A stretch of DNA of 64,000 bases from Acidobacteriota bacterium (GTDB lineage Bacteria; Acidobacteriota; Terriglobia; Terriglobales; Acidobacteriaceae), in contig JAJXYY010000041.1 in the NCBI GenBank assembly GCA_021780315.1, forward strand, positions 186,001 to 250,000, read 5' to 3'. The position numbers were made by a program, and so were the translations under genes. Shown piece by piece: positions 51,899 to 60,513 of the stretch. How positions within the stretch are numbered: the stretch's first letter is position 1; every line of letters starts with the position of its first letter. The notes beneath the pieces were generated by a model. That model had not been told where the DNA came from. It was given only the letters and a program-made list of their open reading frames with translations, and made no database searches.

Positions 51899-53875
51899 TT
51901 GGTTGAGGACTGGCAGGAGCGCGGCCGAGTCCTGTGCGTCGGCGGTGTTGAAGTGGGTGCGGATTTTTTGGGCGGTGGCGGCGTTGACGACGGCGGTGAG
52001 GGCGTCGGGGGTGGCCTGGCGGAGGGCGCGGACGCTGCCGAAGTGCTGGAGCAGGCGCTGTCGGGTGCGGGGGCCTACGCCGGGGATGGCGTCGAGTTCG
52101 CTTTCGCGGTCGCGGATTTCGCGGCGTTTGCGGTGGTAGGTGACGGCGAAGCGGTGGGACTCGTCGCGGATCTTCTGGATGAGGTGGAGGACGGGGGAGC
52201 GGCGATCGAGGACGACGGGGTCGTCTTCCTGGCCGTAAACGTAGATGATCTCTTCGCGTTTGGCGATGGAGGCGAGGGGCTGGAGGGTGATGCCGAGTTC
52301 GGCGAGGGCGTCGGCGGCGGCGTGGAGTTGGCCTAGTCCACCGTCGATGAGGATGAGAGAGGGGAAGGGTTTGTCTTCGTCCTGCAGGCGTTTGTAGCGG
52401 CGGTGGACGATCTCGCGCATGGAGGCGAAGTCGTCTACGCCGGAGACGGTTTTGACCTGGAATTTGCGGTAGTCGGACTTCTTCATGGCGCCGTCTTCCC
52501 AGACGACCATGGAGGCTACGGTTTCGGCGCCCTGGATGTGGGAGATGTCGAAGCACTCGATGCGGGTGGGGAGTTCTTCGAGGGTGAGGGCTTCCTGGAG
52601 GGACTCCTGAATGGCCTTGATGCTGGGCTGGAGGACGCGGAAGCGCTGGTCGTAGGACTGGCGGGCGTTCTGGCAGACGAGGTCGACGAGGGAGCGTTTG
52701 TCTCCGCGCTGGGGTGCGGCGAGTTCGATGCGGTGGCCGGTGCGCTCAGAGAGCATGTCGGCGAGGAGGGCGCGGTCGGGGAAGTCGATGGGGACGAGGA
52801 TGGAGCGGGGGATGTAGGCCTGGTCGAGGTAAAGCTGTTTGAGCAGGGCGGAGAAGAAGGCTGCGGGGGAGAAGGCAGGGGGCAGGGGGTAGGGGGCAGA
52901 GGGAAGTGCTGATGCGGAGTCGGCTGGTGCATCGCGGTGGGAGTGCAGGGTGACGTCGCGCCAATCTTCGCTGGGTTCGGTTTGGCTGTCGTTGAGGGTT
53001 TCGTTGAGGAACTCGGGCAGGTCTTCCCAGAAGAAGTCGCGGCGGTCGACGATTTTTCCGTTGCGCATGTGGAAGAGGTTGACGGCTAGCATCTGGTTTT
53101 CGTAGTGGTAGCCGAAGACGTCGGCGTCCTCGTTGTCGGCAGTGGCGATGCGCTGCTTGTCCTGCATCTGGTGGACGGTGACGATCTGGTCGCGGAGGCG
53201 TGCGGCTAGCTCGAAGTGCATGTCTTCGGCAGCGGCTTCCATGCGGAGGGTTAGGGATTTTTCGAGTTCGCTGGATTTGCCGTCGAGGAAGAGTTGGACG
53301 TCGCGGACGGTTTGTTTGTAGTCGTCGGGGGTGGTGAGACCTTCGACGCAGGGGCCGAGGCAGCGCTTGATGTAGTACTGGAGGCAGGCGCGGGGGTGGT
53401 AGCGGGAGAGATCAACCTTGCAGGAGGGGATGAGGAAGCAGCGGTGGATGAGATCGACGAGGCGGTAGGCGAGGTTGCCGGGGAAGTAGGGGCCGAAGTA
53501 GGCGGCTCCGTCTTTGCGCAGTCGGCGGGTGACGAAGACTTTGGGGTAGCGGTCGCCGAGGGTGAGCTTGATGTAGGGGTAGGTTTTGTCGTCGCGGAGG
53601 AGGATGTTGAAGCGTGGCTTGCGCTGCTTGATGAGGTTGTTTTCGAGGGCGAGGGCTTCGCGCTCGTTGTCGACGGTGATGTATTCGATGTCGACGGCCT
53701 CGCGCATGAGGGAGCCGGTTTTGGCGTTGGCCTGGTTGGCTTCGAGGAAGTAGGAGCGAACGCGAGCGCGTAGGTTTTTGGCTTTGCCGACGTAGATGAC
53801 CTCGCCCTCGGCGTTCTTGTAGAGGTAGCAGCCGGGGGAGGTGGGCAGGGTGCGGATTTTCTGGAGGAGGTCCAT
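51890..53875 (-). CDS. uvrC: Excinuclease ABC subunit C
   Basis: 661 residues. It makes the two incisions of nucleotide excision repair. The N-terminal GIY-YIG nuclease (SPGCYLYKNAEGEVIYVGKAKNLRARVRSYF) has the conserved Tyr and Arg residues. Cys-rich CLQYYIKRCLGPCVEG, the UVR domain, the RNase H-like C-terminal nuclease (IECFDISHIQGAETVASMVVWEDG, ILIDGGLGQLHAAADAL) and the terminal helix-hairpin-helix (LDAIPGVGPRTRQRLLQHFGSVRALRQA) are intact. It stands alone and is convergent with the PIN gene. Confidence 0.97.
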   Translation of the reverse strand: MDLLQKIRTLPTSPGCYLYKNAEGEVIYVGKAKNLRARVRSYFLEANQANAKTGSLMREAVDIEYITVDNEREALALENNLIKQRKPRFNILLRDDKTYPYIKLTLGDRYPKVFVTRRLRKDGAAYFGPYFPGNLAYRLVDLIHRCFLIPSCKVDLSRYHPRACLQYYIKRCLGPCVEGLTTPDDYKQTVRDVQLFLDGKSSELEKSLTLRMEAAAEDMHFELAARLRDQIVTVHQMQDKQRIATADNEDADVFGYHYENQMLAVNLFHMRNGKIVDRRDFFWEDLPEFLNETLNDSQTEPSEDWRDVTLHSHRDAPADSASALPSAPYPLPPAFSPAAFFSALLKQLYLDQAYIPRSILVPIDFPDRALLADMLSERTGHRIELAAPQRGDKRSLVDLVCQNARQSYDQRFRVLQPSIKAIQESLQEALTLEELPTRIECFDISHIQGAETVASMVVWEDGAMKKSDYRKFQVKTVSGVDDFASMREIVHRRYKRLQDEDKPFPSLILIDGGLGQLHAAADALAELGITLQPLASIAKREEIIYVYGQEDDPVVLDRRSPVLHLIQKIRDESHRFAVTYHRKRREIRDRESELDAIPGVGPRTRQRLLQHFGSVRALRQATPDALTAVVNAATAQKIRTHFNTADAQDSAALLPVLNQSK

Positions 53876-54136
53876 GAGCGCGGAAGTAGGTAGTGTTCAG
53901 TGTAGTCGGTGGATGGCGGTTCGCCTGGGGGCTGGAGGGTCTGCGTAATTTTGACGTGCAGGGGTATCAAAAGTTCCTGCATGAATTTGCATGGTGCGGG
54001 GGCGGCGAGGAGGAGGTGGTTGTAAGTGCCATATTGATCAGTCATTTGCGTCTATGAGGATATTTGGCAGTTCAATTGCAGTGCATAGTGTGTTGCAAGA
54101 TGGTTTTGTGGTCCAGGAAGTTCAGGAGAGTAAGCA

Positions 54137-54898
54137 ATGAGCACGCAAACGATAGGTAGATGTGAGAGCGGTCAGCGGATAGCGACAGTAGCCAAGGTGC
54201 TGGTTGCTGGCGGGTTGATTGTGCTTGGGACGGTAGGCTGCTCGACCAAGAACTATGTTCGTTCGCAGACGGCCCCGATTATTGCGCAGACCAATGAACT
54301 GGATACGAAGACGGCGGCGGACCATCGGAATATTGTGGATACCGACGAGCGGGCGCAAAAGGGAATAACAGGCGCGATGACTGCGGCACAGGCTGCGGAC
54401 CAGCATGCGATGGCAGCCGGTGATGCAGCGAAGACGGCGAACAGCTCTGCGCAGGAGGCCTATAACCGTGTGGACAGCCTGAGCGGGGTAGTGGCTAACC
54501 TGGACAACTACAAGCCACTGGCGACGGTAAGCGTGACGTTCGGATTCGACAAGGCGGTGTTGACGGCGGAGGACCGGAAGGAGCTGGATGCGCTGGCCTC
54601 GAACCTGGAGGGTGCGCGCGGGTACATTCTGCAGGTGACGGGTGGTACGGACTCGACTGGCGATGCGCAGTACAACTACCAGTTGAGCCAGCGCCGTGCG
54701 GATGCTGTGGTGACGTATCTGGCGACGAAGTACAACATTCCGCCGCACAAGTTTTACCTGGTCGGAATTGGCAAGGACATGCAGGTTGCGAGCGACAAGA
54801 CGGCAGCAGGACGTGCGCAGAATCGGCGGGTGGAGATCAAGCTGCTGAGCAATATGACCCAGCAGCCTGCGGCTCAGGGTGCTCCTAACGGACAGTAG
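54137..54898 (+). CDS. Pal-like OmpA-family lipoprotein
   Basis: 253 residues. The lipobox GTVGC gives lipidated Cys35. The helical segment at residues 45-115 is Ala-rich, probably coiled coil. The C-terminal OmpA domain has FGFDKAVLTAEDRKELDALA, the peptidoglycan-binding TDSTGDAQYNYQLSQRRADAVVTYL and GRAQNRRVEIKLL. The protein should link the outer membrane to peptidoglycan. No tol genes are adjacent, so it may not be the Tol-Pal partner. A strong terminator follows. Confidence 0.9.
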   Translation: MSTQTIGRCESGQRIATVAKVLVAGGLIVLGTVGCSTKNYVRSQTAPIIAQTNELDTKTAADHRNIVDTDERAQKGITGAMTAAQAADQHAMAAGDAAKTANSSAQEAYNRVDSLSGVVANLDNYKPLATVSVTFGFDKAVLTAEDRKELDALASNLEGARGYILQVTGGTDSTGDAQYNYQLSQRRADAVVTYLATKYNIPPHKFYLVGIGKDMQVASDKTAAGRAQNRRVEIKLLSNMTQQPAAQGAPNGQ

Positions 54899-54932
54899 TG
54901 CTGAAGCAGGGGTTTGACGTTGAAGCTGAGAG

Positions 54933-54967
54933 GAGTGCCCCGGTGATGCCGAGGCACTCTTTTTTTG
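54933..54967 (+). terminator. Intrinsic terminator after the OmpA lipoprotein gene
   Basis: GAGTGCC/GGCACTC with an inner CGG/CCG helix is followed by seven T residues. It is a textbook rho-independent terminator, 35 bases past the stop. Confidence 0.92.
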
Positions 54968-54982
54968 TGAGGGGATGAGGTT

Positions 54983-55204
54983 CTAGAGATCGAGCTTGCG
55001 GTAGACGATGGCGATGATGGCGGAAGCGAGAATGACCCAGAGCAACTGATACCAGTAGAAGAAAGGGAATCCGAAGAGCGCAGGGGTGGAGCGTGCGTAG
55101 AACTGGGGGAAGAGCAGGCCGAGGTAGGGAAGGACGAGGAGCAGACGCCAGGGCTTGTGGCTGCGTGTGGTGGGTTTGGTGGTGGGTGTGGGCGGCTGCG
55201 TCAT
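54983..55204 (-). CDS. DUF3311 family membrane protein
   Basis: 73 residues. The core WRLLLVLPYLGLLFPQFYARSTPALFGFPFFYWYQLLWVILASAIIAIVYR is the DUF3311 pattern with two membrane helices. DUF3311 genes usually precede a sodium:solute symporter (SSS family); here no symporter is present. ATG 55204 is preferred over ATG 55225. The gene is read towards the OmpA terminator and divergent from mazG. Confidence 0.8.
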   Translation of the reverse strand: MTQPPTPTTKPTTRSHKPWRLLLVLPYLGLLFPQFYARSTPALFGFPFFYWYQLLWVILASAIIAIVYRKLDL

Positions 55205-55294
55205 CTGGAGGACAGGATACTGCATGGGGCGCGTAAGGGGAACCGGGCTGGTGGGCAGGCGCTGGGCGTTGGGGGCATCGGGTAAAGTGGAGGC

Positions 55295-56158
55295 ATGAGT
55301 GTACCTGAGGCGGCGAAGAGTACGGGTGCGGTGGGTATGGAGCAGGAACGGGGTGTGCCTGGGGCTGCGGCGGTGGCGGAGGCGATAGCGATTATGGCTC
55401 GTCTGCGGGGTCCGGGTGGGTGTCCGTGGGATCGGGAACAGACGTTCGACTCGATCAAGCGGCACACGCTGGAGGAGACGTATGAAGTGTTCGACGCGAT
55501 TGAGCGACGTGCGTGGCCGGAGTTGAAGGATGAGTTGGGCGACCTGTTGCTGCAGGTGCTGTTCTATGCGCAGATGGCGGCGGAGGCGGGGTACTTCACG
55601 ATTGCGGATGTGGCGGAGAACTTGAATGCCAAGTTGATTCGGCGGCATCCGCATATCTTTGGCGGGGAGCAGGCGGCGGACGCAGATGCGGTGCTGCGGA
55701 ACTGGGAGCAGATCAAGCGGCAGGAGAAGCTGGAGAGCGGCAAGACGGGGACTTCGATGCTGGACGATGTACCACGTACGATGCCGGCGATGCTGGAGGC
55801 GAGCAAGCTGGGTTCGCGGGCGGCGAAGGTGGGGTTCGACTGGCCGGATGCGGCGGGTTTGTTTGCGAAGCTGCAGGAGGAGATTGGGGAGTTGCAGGCT
55901 GAGTTGGAGCCAGAGGCGGCGCGAGCAACGGCGGCGGAGGAGGAGTTGGGGGACCTGTTGTTTACGGCGGTGAACCTGGCGCGTCATTTGAAGCTGGATG
56001 CGGAGTCAGCGCTGCGCGGAGCGAATGCGAAGTTTCGGTCGCGATTTGGGGCGATGGAGTTGGCAGGAGGTGGCCGTGAGGGGCTGGAGCAGGCTTCTGC
56101 TGCGGAGTTGGAAGCTTTGTGGGCGGCGGCCAAAGTGAAGGAGCGAGCGGGGGCATGA
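55295..56158 (+). CDS. mazG: Nucleoside triphosphate pyrophosphohydrolase MazG
   Basis: 287 residues, the two-domain MazG. The first domain has LRGPGGCPWDREQTFDSIKRHTLEETYEVFDAI and DELGDLLLQVLFYAQMA; the second has KLQEEIGELQAEL and EEELGDLLFTAVNLAR. These carry the E-x-x-E and E-x-x-D metal sites. It hydrolyses NTPs to NMP and PPi for nucleotide pool cleaning. It is fully cytoplasmic. Its stop overlaps the start of the GNAT gene (ATGA), so translation is coupled. Confidence 0.95.
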   Translation: MSVPEAAKSTGAVGMEQERGVPGAAAVAEAIAIMARLRGPGGCPWDREQTFDSIKRHTLEETYEVFDAIERRAWPELKDELGDLLLQVLFYAQMAAEAGYFTIADVAENLNAKLIRRHPHIFGGEQAADADAVLRNWEQIKRQEKLESGKTGTSMLDDVPRTMPAMLEASKLGSRAAKVGFDWPDAAGLFAKLQEEIGELQAELEPEAARATAAEEELGDLLFTAVNLARHLKLDAESALRGANAKFRSRFGAMELAGGGREGLEQASAAELEALWAAAKVKERAGA

Positions 56159-56943
56159 TGGCGAGTACCGACAGGATTTCGATACGAATGCTTGGGGAGT
56201 TGACGGAGTTTGAGCGATGCGTGGAGCTACAGATCTCGGTGTGGGGCTACAGCGGTGGCGATGTGATTCCGCGGCGTATGTTTCTGTTGGCTCAGCGGAT
56301 TGGCGGGCAGGTGCTGGGTGGGTTCGATGGGGAGACGATGGTGGCGTTTGCGATGGCGCTGCCGGGATATCGCGAGGGACGTCCATATCTGCACTCGCAC
56401 ATGCTGGCGGTGCTGCCGGAGTATCGCAACCTGGGGGTGGGACAGCGGTTGAAGCTGGCGCAGCGGGAGGATGCGCTGGCGCGGGGTTTTGAACTGATGG
56501 AGTGGACGTTCGATCCGCTGGAGATCAAGAATGCGTATCTGAATGTGGCGAAGCTAGGGGCTATTTGCCGGCGGTATCAGGCGGATTTCTATGGGCCATC
56601 GTCGTCCCCGCTGCAGGGTGGCTTGCCGACGGACCGGCTGTATGCGGAGTGGTGGCTGGGGTCGGCGCGGGTCGAGGCGTGTTTGAAGGGGGAGTTGCCG
56701 GTAGAGGAGGTGGAGGAGCAGGTACTGGTGCCGCATGAGATCCAGGAGTGGAAGCAGGATGCGGAGAAGCGAGGACTGGCGCAGACGCTACAGCAGTACA
56801 ACCGGGAGGCGTTGGAAGCGGCATTTGGACGTGGGTTGGCGGTGGTGGGATATCGGCGGGAGACGAATGGGGATGGGTGCTACCTGCTGGGGCGGGTTGG
56901 ACCGGGAGTGGCTGGCTGGAAGGACCGTGGCAGGTTATTTTGA
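56155..56943 (+). CDS. GNAT-family acyltransferase (COG3375-like, probable amino acid N-succinyltransferase)
   Basis: 262 residues. GNAT fold: FERCVELQISVWGYSGGDVIPRRM at the N-terminus, then HSHMLAVLPEYRNLGVGQRLKLAQREDALARGFELMEWTFDPLEIKNAYLNVAKLGAICRRY, with the acetyl/acyl-CoA loop around NLGVG. The 'WTFDPLE--NAYLN--KLGA' segment is the hallmark of COG3375. In Geobacillus the COG3375 enzyme is a succinyl-CoA:D-amino-acid succinyltransferase working with an N-succinylamino-acid racemase. Such a racemase-like gene follows here 109 bases on. ATG 56155 overlaps mazG. Confidence 0.82.
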   Translation: MMASTDRISIRMLGELTEFERCVELQISVWGYSGGDVIPRRMFLLAQRIGGQVLGGFDGETMVAFAMALPGYREGRPYLHSHMLAVLPEYRNLGVGQRLKLAQREDALARGFELMEWTFDPLEIKNAYLNVAKLGAICRRYQADFYGPSSSPLQGGLPTDRLYAEWWLGSARVEACLKGELPVEEVEEQVLVPHEIQEWKQDAEKRGLAQTLQQYNREALEAAFGRGLAVVGYRRETNGDGCYLLGRVGPGVAGWKDRGRLF

Positions 56944-57052
56944 TGGGTGGCCGCGAGATTTTATGCTGGGTTTGACAGTCCCCTGTAGGATGTTGTGACG
57001 CTATAGATTGTTTGCTGATTTTGATTTGGATTGTGGAACAGGAACGATGCCC

Positions 57053-58183
57053 ATGCTTAAGATCGATGCCATTCATCTGCGTGAGATCAATCTGCCACTC
57101 GCGTACCCGTTTGAGACGAGTTTTGGCCTGACGACGGGGCGGCGGATCCTGCTGGTGGAGTTAGAGGGGGAAGGACTGTCGGCGTGGGGTGAGTGCGTTG
57201 CCGGCGAGCATCCTTATTTCAGCGACGAGATGATCGACACGGCGTGGATTATCACGGAGACGGAGTTGGCTCCGCGGCTTCTGGATGCGGAGGTGCGGAG
57301 TGGCGGGAGCTGCCCGGATATTTTTAAGCAGGTGCGTGGGCACCGGATGGCGAAGGCGGCGCTGGAGAATGCGGTTTGGGATATGGAAGCCCAAATCGAC
57401 AATATGCCGCTGGCGGAGTTGCTGGGTGGGACGCGCAGCGTGATTCCGTGCGGGGTGTCGATTGGCATCCAGAAGACTCCTGAAGCGCTGATGGACAAGA
57501 TTGCGATGGAGTTGGCGGCGGGGTATCAGCGGATCAAGCTAAAGTGCAAGCCGGGCTGGGATGTGACGATCTTTGAGGCGGTGCGGAAGCGGTGGCCGGA
57601 TATCACGTTGAGCTGCGATGCAAATTCGGCTTACCGCATGCGGGATTTCGATCATATTGCGGGGTGGGATGTGTTCAACCTGCTGATGATTGAGCAGCCG
57701 CTTTGGTATGACGATTTTTACTTTCATGCGATGTTGCAGAAGCGTCTGGAGACGCGGATCTGCCTGGACGAGTCGATACGGAACCGGCGGGACGCGCTGG
57801 CTGCGATCGATATGGAGTCATGTGGAATTATCAATATCAAGGTTGGTCGGGTGGGTGGTTTCAGCGAGGCGATTGCGGTGCATAATGCTGCGGCTGAGCG
57901 AGGGATTCCGGTGTGGTGTGGCGGGATGCTGGAGACTGGGATTGGCCGAGCCCACAATATAGCGCTCTCGTCGCTGTCGAATTTTTCTTTGCCGGGAGAT
58001 GTGTCGGCATCGCAGCGTTATTGGACGGAGGACATTATCGAGCCAGAGGTAACGGTAAGCGCCGCGGGTGAGATTGTGGTGCCTACGAGTGCCGGCAGCG
58101 GCTATGTGGTGCGTAAGGACCGGATTGAAGCGTTGACGGTTCGGCGGCAGACGCTGCGGGCGCAGGCCCGGGTGATGGCGTAG
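57053..58183 (+). CDS. Enolase-superfamily enzyme, N-succinylamino acid racemase / o-succinylbenzoate synthase
   Basis: 376 residues, MLE subgroup. Catalytic set: K162-L-K164 in QRIKLKCK, metal ligands Asp189 (SCDANS), Glu214 (MIEQPL) and Asp239 (LDES), and Lys263 (INIKVGRVGG) as the second base. N-terminal PLAYPFETSFG is typical. NSAR and OSBS activities occur in the same proteins and cannot be told apart by sequence. The neighbouring COG3375 gene favours the racemase role in amino acid metabolism, and no other men gene is present. ATG 57053 sits eight bases after GGAA; ATG 57047 is too close to it. Confidence 0.88.
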   Translation: MLKIDAIHLREINLPLAYPFETSFGLTTGRRILLVELEGEGLSAWGECVAGEHPYFSDEMIDTAWIITETELAPRLLDAEVRSGGSCPDIFKQVRGHRMAKAALENAVWDMEAQIDNMPLAELLGGTRSVIPCGVSIGIQKTPEALMDKIAMELAAGYQRIKLKCKPGWDVTIFEAVRKRWPDITLSCDANSAYRMRDFDHIAGWDVFNLLMIEQPLWYDDFYFHAMLQKRLETRICLDESIRNRRDALAAIDMESCGIINIKVGRVGGFSEAIAVHNAAAERGIPVWCGGMLETGIGRAHNIALSSLSNFSLPGDVSASQRYWTEDIIEPEVTVSAAGEIVVPTSAGSGYVVRKDRIEALTVRRQTLRAQARVMA

Positions 58184-58190
58184 TGTGTGG

Positions 58191-59069
58191 TTATCGGGTG
58201 GGCAGGGGCGTATCGAGCAACTGCTTGATAGCTTGCTGGTAGGTGATGGGGCCGGGGAGGATCTGGAAGTCCGAGGTCTGGACGGTGGATTCAACTTTCA
58301 TGGATTTGACCATGAGGGCTCGGACGGTGACCTGCTGGGTGAAGCGGGTAAGGATCCAATGCTGCGAGCCGATGTCGGCCTGATCGAGGGAGATTTTTCC
58401 TCCGGGGTAAAGATGAGCGAGGATGCCCCATCCGAAGTTGACTGGACGAAAGATGTTGGCATCCATGCGGACGACGTTTTTGGTGTTGGCGTCGATCCAG
58501 AGCCTGCCCATGAGGCCAGTGAGGGCCTCTGAAGTGGTGGTGGGCGGGTTGAAGCTGGGATTTGGTTTGAAGTCGAGGACGACCTCGGGTGCGTTGCCGT
58601 TGATGCCGGAGGGTGGCTGATCCGGTGCGTAGGAGTAGAGCATGGCATCGGGCAAGATCTGGACGATGTCGTGGGCGATTTTTTTGCTTTCATCGTCGCG
58701 GCGGATGTGGCGGGCGAAGTCGGAGGGTGAGGCGAGCATGGCGTTGAGGCGGGATCTCTCGGCGGCATCCTGTTCGGGGGTGAGGGGATGGCCATCGCGA
58801 TAGAGGAGGCGCGCGACGCTACCATCCTTGCTTTCGATGATTTCGCGGACCCTGTCACCTTTCTGATCGACCAGGTGCATGCGATAGCGCAGGTAGGAGT
58901 CGGGATGGTGGAGTGTGATGAGTTCTTTGGCTGCGGCTTCGACCGCCCAGGAACGTGGAGGTCTGGCCAGGAGCGTGGCGCGGGTCTGTTCGTTTGCGGG
59001 GGGGGGGGCTTGGGCGGGGGATTGGGCTGCAGTGAGGCAGACGGTGGCCGCGAGGAGGAGCGAGTGCAT
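58191..59069 (-). CDS. Secreted protein of unknown function (acidobacterial type)
   Basis: 292 residues. A signal peptide (MHSLLLAATVCLTAAQSPAQ) precedes an unassigned domain with YLRYRMHLVDQKGDRVREIIESKDGSVARLLYRDGHPLT and later TGLMGRLWIDANTKNVVRMDANIFRPVNFGWGILAHLYPGGKISLDQADIGSQHW. The second part resembles outer-membrane-lipoprotein-sorting-like folds (LolA/LppX type). ATG 59069 is used because the signal peptide starts there; the frame stays open for 34 codons upstream. Eleven consecutive C residues on the coding strand (58998-59008) lie just after the signal peptide. Confidence 0.7.
   Translation of the reverse strand: MHSLLLAATVCLTAAQSPAQAPPPANEQTRATLLARPPRSWAVEAAAKELITLHHPDSYLRYRMHLVDQKGDRVREIIESKDGSVARLLYRDGHPLTPEQDAAERSRLNAMLASPSDFARHIRRDDESKKIAHDIVQILPDAMLYSYAPDQPPSGINGNAPEVVLDFKPNPSFNPPTTTSEALTGLMGRLWIDANTKNVVRMDANIFRPVNFGWGILAHLYPGGKISLDQADIGSQHWILTRFTQQVTVRALMVKSMKVESTVQTSDFQILPGPITYQQAIKQLLDTPLPTR
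58998..59008 (-). repeat. Eleven-base homopolymer inside the secreted-protein gene
   Basis: Plus-strand positions 58998-59008 are all G, that is, C11 in the coding strand, encoding the Pro-Pro-Pro after SPAQA. A slip of one base would put the mature protein out of frame directly behind the signal peptide. Confidence 0.8.
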
Positions 59070-59379
59070 GGGGCGAATCCAGCGCGGACGGGTTGGAGCG
59101 AAAGCCGGTACGTAATGCGGGGTCGAGAGGTTTGCCTGGCAGTGACGATGCTGATGGTGCGTGAAACTCATCTATGTTGGACCCCAAGTGCGGCGAGCTA
59201 CGGATAGCGTCAGTTGATAAGACGCTTAAGGCTTAGGCAGAGTTTACCGGTTTGCCTGATGGGATGGGGTTGCGTATAGTTCGGGCAAGAAGCTGTGTGC
59301 AGAAGAGTGCTCACTAGAAGCTAACGATGCAGGTAGCGTGATTTGGGCGACACCATGAATTCAGGGAGAGTGTAAGCGC
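59070..59379. other. Intergenic region between the divergent secreted-protein and bactofilin genes
   Basis: 310 bases, divergent promoters expected. I see only GGGAGAG just before the bactofilin ATG and an upstream extension of the secreted-protein frame without coding character; no palindrome or repeat. Confidence 0.4.
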
Positions 59380-59766
59380 ATGAAGCCAATGGAAGGCTCG
59401 ACGGTAATCGGCAAATCGGTTGTCATCCGGGGCGATATTACCGGGAGTGAAGACCTGTATATGGACGGCGATCTGGAAGGTACGGTGAAGTTGACTGAGA
59501 ACTGCCTGACGCTGGGGCCGAATGCGCGGGTGGTTGCGGACATCCATGTGCGCGATTTGATCGTGCTGGGCACGCTGGTGGGCAATGTGCATGCGACGGG
59601 ACGGATTGAGCTGCGGCAGTCGGCTTCGGTGCAGGGGGATATTGTTGCGAGTCGTCTTTCGATTGAAGAGAGCGCGGTGATCAAGGGGCGGGTGGAGTTG
59701 GCGGCATCTGCGAGTGGGGCGACCAGTGGAGACGGCGGACAACTGGTGCTGGAAGCGAAAGCTTAG
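59380..59766 (+). CDS. Bactofilin
   Basis: 128 residues. Bactofilins are small cytoskeletal proteins that polymerise into filaments near the membrane and act in cell shape, stalk or chromosome organisation. The regular beta-helix core has six-residue rungs (STVIGKSVVIRGDITGSEDLYMDGDLEGTVKL, LTLGPNARVVADIHVRDLIVLGTLVGNVHATGRIEL, VQGDIVASRLSIEESAVIKGRVEL), with short disordered tails. It lies 22 bases ahead of a methyltransferase gene, so the two are in one unit. Confidence 0.93.
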   Translation: MKPMEGSTVIGKSVVIRGDITGSEDLYMDGDLEGTVKLTENCLTLGPNARVVADIHVRDLIVLGTLVGNVHATGRIELRQSASVQGDIVASRLSIEESAVIKGRVELAASASGATSGDGGQLVLEAKA

Positions 59767-59788
59767 ACCGAGGAGGGAAGGCGGGCAG

Positions 59789-60430
59789 ATGCGAGGTCTG
59801 TTTGGCGGTAACGAGAGTAAAAGCAGCGTGCATGGCGGGAGTGCAGACCGCGTGCCGCGGCACTCCAGTGGATGGAAGGATTTGTTGAAGCATCTGCGTT
59901 CGCAGGAGTCACTGCGGATTCTGGATATAGGGCCGACATCGTCGACCAATATCAACTACATTACAAGCCTTGGCCACAGCATATATATGGCGAACCTAGT
60001 GGAGGAGGCGAGCAAGGCGGAGTGGGTGACGGGGGGCGAAGGTGAGGATGCGGGAGGATTCGATGTCGAGCGTTTTTTGGCGACAAATCTGAATTTTTCC
60101 GGACGTACGTTCGATGTGGTGATTTTGTGGGACACGGTGGATTATTTACCGGAGATGCTGGTTCCTGCTGTGGTGGAACGGATTCAACAGGTGATGCAGG
60201 AAGGTGGATTGATGCTGGCATTTTTTCATACGAAGGCTAGTGGTCCGGATACTGCGTTTTCCCGGTATCACCTTACCGATAGTGAAGTAGTAGAGATGCA
60301 ACGGGCAGGAGAATATCCGATACGGGCTATCTACAATAATCGGCAAGTGGAGAATATGTTAGGTGCGTTTCATAGTTATCGGTTCTTTCTGGCGAAAGAT
60401 AACTTGCGGGAAGTTATCGCTACCCGATAG
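59789..60430 (+). CDS. SAM-dependent methyltransferase-like protein
   Basis: 213 residues. ATG 59789 follows GGGAAGGCGGGCAG. The Rossmann start LRILDIGPTSSTNINYITSLGHSIYMANL has a modified glycine motif (DIGPTSS instead of D-G-G-G). RTFDVVILWDTVDYLPE is motif IV, with VVERIQQVMQEGGLMLAFF and TKASGPDTAFSRYHLTDSEVVEM following. It is close to class I methyltransferases, but the SAM motif is weak and the substrate is unknown. It is coupled to the bactofilin gene. Confidence 0.72.
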   Translation: MRGLFGGNESKSSVHGGSADRVPRHSSGWKDLLKHLRSQESLRILDIGPTSSTNINYITSLGHSIYMANLVEEASKAEWVTGGEGEDAGGFDVERFLATNLNFSGRTFDVVILWDTVDYLPEMLVPAVVERIQQVMQEGGLMLAFFHTKASGPDTAFSRYHLTDSEVVEMQRAGEYPIRAIYNNRQVENMLGAFHSYRFFLAKDNLREVIATR

Positions 60431-60456
60431 GTGCTGGCTGCGAGAGTATTGGTAAA

Positions 60457-60494
60457 AGAAAATGGCAGATGCCCTAAGGCGTCTGCCATTTTCT
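60457..60494. terminator. Bidirectional terminator after the methyltransferase gene
   Basis: Arms 60457-60473 and 60478-60494 give a 17-pair stem (one G-T) capped by CTAA, with A-run and T-run ends. It serves the methyltransferase gene and the convergent AT-hook gene. Confidence 0.9.
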
Positions 60495-60513
60495 GGTTCC
60501 AGAGAGATATTGA

